Shown: one piece after another, positions 5,612 through 11,331 of the stretch
Layout: each line of letters begins with the position of its first letter
Numbering within the stretch: the stretch's first letter is position 1
NCBI GenBank assembly: GCA_044377005.1
Contig: JBILJV010000059.1
Coordinates: 1 to 13,604, forward strand
From: JABMMZ01 sp044377005
Lineage (GTDB): Bacteria > Bacteroidota > Bacteroidia > NS11-12g > UBA955
Length of the DNA stretch: 13,604 nt
Direction: 5' to 3'
The notes under the pieces: generated by a model
Told to the model about the DNA's origin: nothing
Databases searched by the model: none
What the model saw: the letters and a program-made list of their open reading frames with translations, nothing else
Made by a program: the position numbers and the translations under genes

Positions 5612-7312
5612 CTACAAACCCGCCACTACTTTATCTTTGGGATATTTAACCTCGAATGAAAAACGGAGCTTTTTAATATCCTTTGGTTTTATGTTCATTG
5701 CCCAAGTGAGTTTTCCTGTTACTTCGTTGTAAACGGCTTTATCATTGTCGATTAATGTTACTTTAATTGCGGGGTCTTTTGAAACCGGTATTTGATCGTC
5801 TATTTCAAAATCTAAAGCAATGCCTTTGGTATTTCTAATCGTAATCTCAATGGTTTTTGTAACAACTTTAAATTCACCCAAAATGGTTTCTTTGCATTTT
5901 TCTTTAACATTCTGACGTTTGATAACAATCGATTTATCTCTGCCCAAATTCACATACAAGGTGTCTTTCAAGCTTTCTGGGTAAACAGAAGATGTGCCTA
6001 TATAGGATTCGTCAAAGTAGATTCTAGCCATGGCCGGAATTAAGTTCAAATCCTCCCAATTGGAAATTTTACCCATCAAAAATGCATCACTGTCCAACTT
6101 AGGAACTGCCAAGTAGGCTAAATTAACGGGCACTTCGATGTTATTGATAATTACATGGTGCGACTTATTATCAGACTGAATGTTATATTTGGTTTTAATT
6201 TCGTATTCCGTTCTTAGTAAGTTTCCATTAACCGTGAATAGTTGTTCTATTTCACTGCTGTTATTTCCATTTATTTCTACACCTCTTGAATCATCTTCTT
6301 GCATGCTTATGTTCTGTTCCTTTAAACTTTTACTTGGTAAAGTATTGTAATTTAAAGCATTGGGAGTTTTAGTTTTTTTGTAAAGATTGTCTGTATAACT
6401 GTTGGGATAGCCAAATACTAGGTTCCATTCATTCAATACAGGTTTGGTATTTCCAATAGATGGATTACTTGTAGATAAAACCAAAGAAATGTCTTTCCAA
6501 TTTAAACCTGAGTTTTGGTAAACTTGGGCACGGTATATCAGTTGAATTTTAGAACTTCCCGATGTAGACTGTATATCGTATAATGGCATCCAACCTGCAT
6601 TAGCAATATAGTATTTTACAGATAAATTGCCGGTGATTGGAATGGTTGCCTCTATTGTCACAATAATTTGATGAATGGGTGTACTTAAATTGGGGTCAAC
6701 AAATTGGTGATTGGATTGTAGATTAACGAAGTGATTATATCGGATTTGTAGTATGTTTTTTCTTTTCTCTAATTTATTCAATCGTTTTTCAACGTTTAAA
6801 TCTTCCTCATCAATATTGGTCAGTCTATTTCGTAATAAGTCCAAGCTTGATTTTAACAATCCCAATGAATCTTTGGCAAACTCCCCTTTAATTAAACGGT
6901 TGTTTAAAAGCAATTGTCTTTCACGTTGGTAACCGCTTATTTTATTGTTACAGTCTTTGATAAGGTAAGAAAGATCTTCCAAAGAATCCGTAATTTTATC
7001 AATCATAACTTGATAGTTTTGTTCTATTTTATTGGTTTTAGCTTGTTCTGGATAACGCAAAGATTTCCTTGAATCGATGATTAATGCGCCTTTAAAATAC
7101 GCAGATATTGACTGTTCATCAACATAAGGAGAAACCCCTTCGAGGATAATTTGGTTGGTTCCTGCCACTAAATAAATAGACTCGAGGTAAGAAATTTCAG
7201 CCCCGCTTAAATAGACGGTTGCTTTTTTGGGTTGCGGCTGAATGGTTTTAATTGTTTCCGCTTGTGCTAAATAAGAATAACAAAGTACGAATAATAAAAT
7301 TAGATTTTTCAT
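5612..7312 (-). CDS. Secreted DUF4139 / mucoidy inhibitor A (MuiA)-like protein
   Basis: The protein has 566 residues from the ATG at 7312. A TTG six codons upstream (7330) is unlikely because the signal peptide starts at the ATG. Residues 1-18 (MKNLILLFVLCYSYLAQA) form a signal peptide cleaved before ETIK. The N-terminal part (about 25-95) fits DUF4140, beginning KKATVYLSGAEI. Residues about 95-195 are a charged, leucine-rich coiled coil (LEDLSYLIKDCNNKISGYQ and LNVEKRLNKLEKRKNIL). The C-terminal part from about 215 fits DUF4139, with VKYYIANAGWMPLYDI, YRAQVYQNSGLNW and IEITIRNTKG. The family is named for suppression of mucoidy, but its biochemical role is not settled. The protein probably sits in the periplasm or on the cell surface. 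It lies between two strong terminators and so is transcribed alone. Confidence 0.82.
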   Translation of the reverse strand: MKNLILLFVLCYSYLAQAETIKTIQPQPKKATVYLSGAEISYLESIYLVAGTNQIILEGVSPYVDEQSISAYFKGALIIDSRKSLRYPEQAKTNKIEQNYQVMIDKITDSLEDLSYLIKDCNNKISGYQRERQLLLNNRLIKGEFAKDSLGLLKSSLDLLRNRLTNIDEEDLNVEKRLNKLEKRKNILQIRYNHFVNLQSNHQFVDPNLSTPIHQIIVTIEATIPITGNLSVKYYIANAGWMPLYDIQSTSGSSKIQLIYRAQVYQNSGLNWKDISLVLSTSNPSIGNTKPVLNEWNLVFGYPNSYTDNLYKKTKTPNALNYNTLPSKSLKEQNISMQEDDSRGVEINGNNSSEIEQLFTVNGNLLRTEYEIKTKYNIQSDNKSHHVIINNIEVPVNLAYLAVPKLDSDAFLMGKISNWEDLNLIPAMARIYFDESYIGTSSVYPESLKDTLYVNLGRDKSIVIKRQNVKEKCKETILGEFKVVTKTIEITIRNTKGIALDFEIDDQIPVSKDPAIKVTLIDNDKAVYNEVTGKLTWAMNIKPKDIKKLRFSFEVKYPKDKVVAGL

Positions 7313-7324
7313 ACCCTTTATTCC

Positions 7325-7336
7325 TTTCAATTGAAA
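7325..7336. promoter_or_regulatory. Perfect 12-bp palindrome just upstream of the DUF4139 gene
   Basis: TTTCAATTGAAA is its own reverse complement and lies 12 nt before the ATG at 7312. Position and symmetry suit an operator or a small leader hairpin. Chance occurrence in AT-rich DNA cannot be excluded. Confidence 0.25.
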
Positions 7337-7345
7337 AAGGTAAAT

Positions 7346-7393
7346 AAAAAAAGCTTCTAATAAATCTTATTTAATAAAACTTATTAGAAGCTT
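7346..7393 (-). terminator. Intrinsic terminator of the sulfur operon, after thioredoxin
   Basis: AAGCTTCTAATAA (7351-7363) and TTATTAGAAGCTT (7381-7393) pair perfectly over 13 bp around a 17-nt AT-rich loop. On the minus strand the stem runs into a T tract (7346-7352). It lies 18 nt past the thioredoxin stop and marks the end of the operon. Confidence 0.85.
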
Positions 7394-7411
7394 AACTATT
7401 TTTTCTGTTAT

Positions 7412-7705
7412 TTACTGATACTGCTGCAAAAGCTTCACCAATTCGTGTTTGGGAATTGCGCCGCTTTTTCTCCACAACATTTTACCTTGCTTAAAAATCA
7501 TAAAGGTAGGTACTCCCTGAATTTGATAAGCACTGGCTACTTGCGGATTTTTGTCAACATCTATTTTGATAATAGAGGCTTGTTCACCCACCATTTCCTT
7601 AACTTCTTTGAGCACAGGCGCCATCATTTTACATGGTCCGCACCACTCTGCAAAAAAATCAACTAAAACGGGCTTTTCACTGTTTGTGATTTCTGTAAAA
7701 TTCAT
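7412..7705 (-). CDS. trxA: Thioredoxin, last gene of the sulfane-sulfur operon
   Basis: The protein has 97 residues, slightly shorter than the usual 105-110 because the N-terminal extension is brief. The thioredoxin fold is intact: VLVDFFAEWCGPC with the redox pair Cys22/Cys25, Asp49 in KIDVDKNP, and the cis-proline Pro66 in GVPTFMIF. There is no signal peptide, so it is cytoplasmic. It reduces disulfides and can strip persulfides from cysteines, which fits its place with rhodaneses and a persulfide dioxygenase. The start is 5 nt after the stop of the DUF6132 gene, and a hairpin terminator follows. A general housekeeping thioredoxin would more often stand alone, so a dedicated partner role is likely (inference). 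Confidence 0.93.
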   Translation of the reverse strand: MNFTEITNSEKPVLVDFFAEWCGPCKMMAPVLKEVKEMVGEQASIIKIDVDKNPQVASAYQIQGVPTFMIFKQGKMLWRKSGAIPKHELVKLLQQYQ

Positions 7706-7710
7706 ACTAA

Positions 7711-7926
7711 TTAATTGGTTTTAATAGGTTCTTTTTTTAGTAAACTTAATAATAATCCTCCCATAATAGCACCGTAAACAGTACTGTTTATTGGTTTGGA
7801 AGTAATGGCGCACGAACCACTTGCACAACCAACAAAATGGTAATACAAATAGCCACCCGTAGCACCTAATATTACGCCAATAATAACTAGCGCATTTTCT
7901 TTAACGAACTTCTTCAAATTCAACAT
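7711..7926 (-). CDS. DUF6132-type small membrane protein with a CX4C pair
   Basis: The protein has 71 residues. A lysine-rich start (NLKKFVKEN) is followed by a hydrophobic helix (about 12-29, ALVIIGVILGATGGYLYY), the loop FVGCASGSCAITSKPINS with Cys34 and Cys39, a second helix (about 51-63) and a basic tail (KKEPIKTN). The loop pattern GCxSGSCxITSxP is what I associate with DUF6132, a family of unknown function. Positive-inside topology puts both ends in the cytoplasm and the cysteine pair on the periplasmic side. The start overlaps the end of the preceding gene by 26 nt. With sulfur-transfer genes on both sides, the cysteines could carry sulfane sulfur or exchange electrons. That role is inferred. 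Confidence 0.8.
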   Translation of the reverse strand: MLNLKKFVKENALVIIGVILGATGGYLYYHFVGCASGSCAITSKPINSTVYGAIMGGLLLSLLKKEPIKTN

Positions 7927-8140
7927 CTTCTATAGATTTATTGTTACTTTTTTTGATTGGAGTAGCACAAGCCCCTCCTGCACATCCAAACCCAAACAGA
8001 GCCATGGATGCAAATAGGCTCCCCATTATTCCTAATCCCCAATCGTGAACCATCACCCCTTGGGCAATAATAACACCACCCAATACCAATCTTACTATTC
8101 TAGCAAAATTCCACTGACTTAAAATTCTATCTTTTAACAT
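7901..8140 (-). CDS. YgaP-like (DUF2892-type) small membrane protein with a CX4C pair
   Basis: The protein has 79 residues from the ATG at 8140. A longer frame to 8170 lies inside the methyltransferase gene and adds no conserved part. Two helices are predicted at about 15-31 (VRLVLGGVIIAQGVMV) and 34-51 (GLGIMGSLFASMALFGF). Then come GCAGGACATP with a CX4C pair and an acidic tail (EDVEFEEV). The helical hairpin resembles the transmembrane part of YgaP, where it is fused to a rhodanese; here the rhodanese is a separate gene in the same operon. Positive-inside topology puts this cysteine pair on the cytoplasmic side. Overlaps are 14 nt with the gene before and 26 nt with the gene after. The family assignment is moderate and the function is inferred. 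Confidence 0.75.
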   Translation of the reverse strand: MLKDRILSQWNFARIVRLVLGGVIIAQGVMVHDWGLGIMGSLFASMALFGFGCAGGACATPIKKSNNKSIEDVEFEEVR

Positions 8141-8729
8141 TCTTGTTTTTAAATTTAATAAACAGCTCATTACCCTGTCTTTTTTGAAATGAATTGTAAC
8201 ATGTTTCCATCGTCAAAACCTCAAATTCGTCGGCAAAACCATCTTTATATTCCGGCATTGTTCCACCAAATGGAGGGCCAGGCGTTTGAAAATGACTAGC
8301 AAACAACAAACCAACTAATAAACCATCAGGCTTTAACAGTTCACTCATTTTATTGACATATTTCTGCCTCAACGAAGGGTGAAGTGCACAATAAAAGGTT
8401 TGTTCAACGATTAAGTCATATTGGGCTTGGTGTTCAAAAAAATCACCCTCAATAATATTAATGGCTGAATTTCCTTGGTGTTTTTGTTGAAGTTGATTGA
8501 CTAAAGTTGGGGAAATATCTATCAGTGTAACATTTGTAAATCCTAGGCTTAGCAAATAATCCGCTTCGTATGAATTACCACAACCAGGAATTAAAACACT
8601 TATTGATTTATTTTCTATTGTATCGAAATAGGCTTTTAAGGGAGGCGAAACCTCCCCTAAATCCCAGCCTATTTGATGGTCTTGATAACGGGTATCCCAA
8701 TAGTCTTTATTGAAAGGTGTATCAGTCAA
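8127..8729 (-). CDS. TPMT-family S-adenosylmethionine-dependent thiol methyltransferase
   Basis: The protein has 200 residues. The thiopurine S-methyltransferase family pattern is clear: WDTRYQDHQIGWDLGEVSPP (11-30) at the N-terminus, the SAM-binding motif VLIPGCGNSYEADYLLSLGF (45-64), LIDISP (69-74), and EQTFYCALHPSLRQKYV (109-125). Family members transfer methyl groups to sulfur nucleophiles, including thiopurines, and in the plant HOL/HTMT branch to bisulfide, thiocyanate or halides. The start is 2 nt after the stop of the exported rhodanese gene. Its place inside a sulfane-sulfur operon suggests methylation of sulfide or of small thiols released by persulfide chemistry, as detoxification. 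This is inference; no substrate residues were checked against a structure. The enzyme is cytoplasmic, with no signal peptide. Confidence 0.87.
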   Translation of the reverse strand: MTDTPFNKDYWDTRYQDHQIGWDLGEVSPPLKAYFDTIENKSISVLIPGCGNSYEADYLLSLGFTNVTLIDISPTLVNQLQQKHQGNSAINIIEGDFFEHQAQYDLIVEQTFYCALHPSLRQKYVNKMSELLKPDGLLVGLLFASHFQTPGPPFGGTMPEYKDGFADEFEVLTMETCYNSFQKRQGNELFIKFKNKNVKR

Positions 8730-8731
8730 AA

Positions 8732-9097
8732 TTATTTAACTAAACCACTTACATTTTGCCAAGTACCACCATTGATTACGTTGGTAAATCCATTTTTTTC
8801 TAAAATGGCTTTTGCTTGACTACTTCTGCTGCCACTTCTACAAAAAACAACAATGTGCTTTTTGTTTTTGAACTTAGCAATATGATTTTGCACTTGGTCG
8901 AGCGGAATATTAACAGCACCTTTGGCTGTTCCATCGGCGAACTCACCAGGTGTTCTTACATCAACTAAAAAAGCACCTTCATTAATAGCAGTTTGTAATT
9001 GGGTATTATCACCCTGAGCGAATAAATTACTAAAAAAATTAAACATAACGATAATTCCTCCTAATATTAAGATTGTTTTAAAACTTTTGACTGACAT
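8732..9097 (-). CDS. Single-domain rhodanese with N-terminal signal or anchor
   Basis: The protein has 121 residues. Residues 1-28 (MSVKSFKTILILGGIIVMF then NFFSNLFAQ) form a signal peptide or membrane anchor, with likely cleavage after Ala27 or Gln28, so the domain faces the periplasm. The rhodanese domain follows: LVDVRTPGEFADG (44-56), GAVNIPL (60-66) and the active-site loop CRSGSRS with Cys86 as the persulfide-carrying residue. The six-residue loop after the cysteine is the sulfurtransferase type, not the phosphatase type. The start lies 31 nt inside the end of the persulfide dioxygenase gene. Starting at the ATG at 9097 keeps the full signal sequence; the later Met18 would cut it. The probable role is moving sulfane sulfur outside the cytoplasm (inference). 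Confidence 0.88.
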   Translation of the reverse strand: MSVKSFKTILILGGIIVMFNFFSNLFAQGDNTQLQTAINEGAFLVDVRTPGEFADGTAKGAVNIPLDQVQNHIAKFKNKKHIVVFCRSGSRSSQAKAILEKNGFTNVINGGTWQNVSGLVK

Positions 9098-10485
9098 ACA
9101 AAATCTGATTTTGGCACATTGGTATTAGAAATAGCAGCAAATCCACCTTCTACTTCTGTAAAATTACGGTATCCTCTTGCTTGTAAAATACTAGCAGCAA
9201 TCATGCTTCTGTATCCGCCAGCGCAATGCATAAAGAAGTGTTCTTCTGGTTTAACATCTTTTATCCACTCATTAATGTCAGCTAACGGCATACTGTAGGC
9301 TTCATCCACATGTTCTGCGGCGTATTCTGATTCTTTTCTAACATCCACAATTTTAGATTCACCAATTTTAACTTGTTGTGCAAATTGTTCTGCAGTAATG
9401 CGGTTAACTTTATCAGTCTCTTTACCAGAGGCTAACCAAGCATCGTATCCACCCTTTAAGTGACCAAGAATATTGTCAAAACCAACTCTACTCAATCTTG
9501 TTACCACTTCTTCTTCTTCACCAACATTAGTAACTAATAAAATAGGTTGTTTAACGTCAATAATCATTGCACCAACCCAAGGCGCAAAGTCACCTTTAAT
9601 TCCAATATTGATAGATTGAGGAACAAAACCATTGGCAAAATCACCATTTGCTCTTGTGTCTATAATTACAGCGCCAGTTTCCTCAGCAGCAACTTCAAAT
9701 TCTTCAACTGTTAATGCACGTAACCCATTGTTTAATACATGTTCGAAACTGTCATAACCAAATTTGTTCATGGCAACGTTCATTCCAAAATAACCCGGAG
9801 GTGGCAATAAACCATCTGTAACGGCTTCAATAAAAGCTTGTTTACTTGGTTGATTTAAGGCATAGTTCATTTTCTTTTGGTTACCCAAAGTATCGACAGT
9901 TTCTTTCATCATGTTTTTACCACACGCACTTCCAGCACCGTGAGCAGGATAAACAATAACATCGTCTGCCAATGGCATAATTTTGTTATTTAAACTTTCG
10001 TACAATAACCCAGCTAAATCCTCTTGAGTCATACTTGCCGCTTTTTGAGCTAAGTCAGGACGACCAACATCACCTAAAAACAAGGTGTCTCCACTAAAAA
10101 TAGCATGGTCTTTTCCGTTTTCATCAATCAACAAATAAGTTGTACTTTCCATGGTGTGGCCAGGCGTGTGTAACACTTTAATTTGAATATTGCCTACTTT
10201 TAATATTTGATTATCTGTTGCAATAATGGCATCAAAAGTTGGTTGAGCCGTTGGTCCATAAACGATTGGGGCACCTGTTTTTTTACTTAAATCAACGTGT
10301 CCACTTACAAAGTCAGCATGGAAGTGCGTTTCTAAAATGTATTTTAATTGAACGCCATCTCTTTGTAAACGCTCCATGTAAGGTTGGGTTTCTCTAAGTG
10401 GGTCAATAATTACAGCCTCACCATTTGACGTGATGTAATAAGCTCCCTGAGCTAAACATCCTGTGTAAATTTGTTCTACTTGCAT
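9067..10485 (-). CDS. Persulfide dioxygenase-rhodanese fusion (ETHE1-like metallo-beta-lactamase fold plus two rhodanese domains)
   Basis: The protein has 472 residues in three parts. Residues 1-250 are a metallo-beta-lactamase-fold domain of the ETHE1 persulfide dioxygenase type: THFHADFVSGH (53-63), TPGH (His110), SGDTLFLGDVGRPDL (Asp133) and YPAHGAGSACGK (His182). By comparison with ETHE1, His54, His110 and Asp133 should bind the single iron. Residues about 258-353 form a first rhodanese domain with VTNVGEEEE where the active cysteine belongs, so it is catalytically dead. Residues about 363-460 form a second rhodanese domain with HCAGGYRS, active Cys421. The enzyme oxidises glutathione-like persulfides to sulfite, and the rhodanese part hands over or regenerates sulfane sulfur. 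It is cytoplasmic. It is first in the operon, behind its own promoter, with the Crp/Fnr gene 71 nt upstream on the same strand. Confidence 0.92.
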   Translation of the reverse strand: MQVEQIYTGCLAQGAYYITSNGEAVIIDPLRETQPYMERLQRDGVQLKYILETHFHADFVSGHVDLSKKTGAPIVYGPTAQPTFDAIIATDNQILKVGNIQIKVLHTPGHTMESTTYLLIDENGKDHAIFSGDTLFLGDVGRPDLAQKAASMTQEDLAGLLYESLNNKIMPLADDVIVYPAHGAGSACGKNMMKETVDTLGNQKKMNYALNQPSKQAFIEAVTDGLLPPPGYFGMNVAMNKFGYDSFEHVLNNGLRALTVEEFEVAAEETGAVIIDTRANGDFANGFVPQSINIGIKGDFAPWVGAMIIDVKQPILLVTNVGEEEEVVTRLSRVGFDNILGHLKGGYDAWLASGKETDKVNRITAEQFAQQVKIGESKIVDVRKESEYAAEHVDEAYSMPLADINEWIKDVKPEEHFFMHCAGGYRSMIAASILQARGYRNFTEVEGGFAAISNTNVPKSDFVCQSKVLKQS

Positions 10486-10503
10486 AATATTCTTATTTTA
10501 TGG

Positions 10504-10519
10504 TACAAAAATAATTGTA
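10504..10519 (-). promoter_or_regulatory. Promoter element and candidate operator of the sulfur operon
   Basis: On the minus strand TATTTTTG (10506-10513) matches TAnnTTTG, 20 nt before the start codon. It sits within TACAA-N6-TTGTA (10504-10519), a perfect inverted repeat of the size and layout of Crp/Fnr-family sites. Just upstream, at 10532-10549, are the palindrome TAACGTTA and the direct repeat GTTAC-N4-GTTAC. No -33 TTG is seen at the normal distance, as expected for an activator-dependent promoter. The operator assignment is inference. Confidence 0.4.
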
Positions 10520-10556
10520 GTTTTTTTTATTTAACGTTACTTTGGTTACATAGATC

Positions 10557-11201
10557 CTAACTTTCCAAAATACTCTTTTTTAAGATTGTAATTTTATTGC
10601 GACCCAACTCTACCACGCCTTCATCTTCTAGCTGTTTTAAAAGTCGAGATACCACTACTCTGGCTGTTGCCAATTCATTTGCTAACTGCTCGTGCGATAC
10701 CAATATTATATTATTTTTCATTAAGTCTGCCTTTTTTCTCAATAACAATAATAATCTCTCATCTACTTTTTTAAATGCTATAGCGTTTACCACTTCTAAC
10801 AATTCCTCAAATCTTTTATGATATAATCGGAAAATATAATCTAACCATTGCGGATAATCACGAATAAACAAGGTTACTTTCTCGACCGGTAAAAACAAAA
10901 TTTCGGCATCTTCTTCTACCTCAGCTCTTACTTTTGATGTTTCGTTGTGCATTCCACCCAAAAAAGACATGATACAACTTTCGCCTGCTTTAATGTAATA
11001 AAGAAAGATTTCCCTGCCTTCATCATCGCTTCTCATTACTCTAATACTTCCTTTTGTAACAATAGGAATTGATCTTATACTTGCATTTTCGTCTAATATA
11101 ATATCGCCTGCCTTATAATTCTTTACAATACTGTTATCGTATAATTTTTGGCGTAATTCGCCGGTAATATTAAATTCTTGTTCAATAGCATGTTCACTCA
11201 T
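10557..11201 (-). CDS. Crp/Fnr family transcriptional regulator
   Basis: The protein has 214 residues. Residues about 20-115 are a cyclic-nucleotide-binding-type beta-roll (YKAGDIILDENA, VTKGSIRVMR, YYIKAGESCIMSF). A long dimerisation helix (120-145) follows. The C-terminal winged helix-turn-helix spans about 165-205, with SHEQLANELATARVVVSRL as the helix-turn-helix. No Fe-S cysteine cluster is present. The only cysteine is Cys76 in GESC, a possible persulfide or redox sensor residue. In the recognition helix the Fnr-type E-x-x-S-R appears as V182-x-x-S185-R186, so DNA specificity may differ from Fnr. The gene lies directly upstream of the sulfur operon on the same strand, so it is the likely local regulator. 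Its start is only 5 nt past a -7 element, implying a nearly leaderless mRNA. Confidence 0.9.
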   Translation of the reverse strand: MSEHAIEQEFNITGELRQKLYDNSIVKNYKAGDIILDENASIRSIPIVTKGSIRVMRSDDEGREIFLYYIKAGESCIMSFLGGMHNETSKVRAEVEEDAEILFLPVEKVTLFIRDYPQWLDYIFRLYHKRFEELLEVVNAIAFKKVDERLLLLLRKKADLMKNNIILVSHEQLANELATARVVVSRLLKQLEDEGVVELGRNKITILKKSILES

Positions 11202-11206
11202 ACTTG

Positions 11207-11233
11207 CAAATATACAAAAAAAATTTTTGCCAA
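11207..11233 (-). promoter_or_regulatory. Promoter of the Crp/Fnr regulator gene
   Basis: Minus-strand TATATTTG (11207-11214) matches TAnnTTTG, with TTG (11231-11233) 16 nt upstream. Only 5 nt separate the element from the ATG. The inverted repeat CAAAAA-AAA-TTTTTG (11215-11229) fills the spacer. TACAA-N6-TTTTT (11213-11228) matches the sulfur-operon element at 10504-10519 in 13 of 16 positions, so the regulator may control its own gene. Confidence 0.5.
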
Positions 11234-11271
11234 TTGGAGATTATAGAAAATAGCATTATCAATAGAATAGA

Positions 11272-11285
11272 TTGACCGTAATCAT
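11272..11285. promoter_or_regulatory. Fnr-box-like sequence in the crp-fhs divergent region
   Basis: TTGAC-CGTA-ATCAT matches the Fnr/Crp-type consensus TTGAT-N4-ATCAA in 8 of 10 positions. It lies about 60 nt upstream of the fhs start and about 71 nt upstream of the regulator gene, so it could serve either. No binding is shown, and this regulator's recognition helix lacks the Fnr glutamate. Confidence 0.25.
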
Positions 11286-11294
11286 AAAATCAAA

Positions 11295-11326
11295 TTGATG
11301 ATAAATTAAATATTCCATTAAATTTG
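11295..11326 (+). promoter_or_regulatory. Promoter of fhs
   Basis: TTG (11295-11297) and TAAATTTG (11319-11326) are separated by 21 nt, within the flavobacterial range. The ATG at 11332 follows after only 5 nt, so the transcript should be leaderless or nearly so. The inverted repeat ATCAA-A-TTGAT (11289-11299) overlaps the -33 element. There is no room for a riboswitch in the leader. Confidence 0.55.
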
Positions 11327-11331
11327 CCCTT

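Noticed and set aside
7445..7666. Plus-strand frame opposite thioredoxin
   Set aside because: Antisense shadow of a gene with intact catalytic motifs.
10597..10821. Plus-strand frame opposite the Crp/Fnr gene
   Set aside because: Low-complexity Ser/Asn/Leu-rich translation that mirrors the regulator's coding strand.
11202..11331. Riboswitch (for example folate-type) upstream of fhs
   Set aside because: The promoter element lies only 5 nt before the start codon, leaving no leader to fold.
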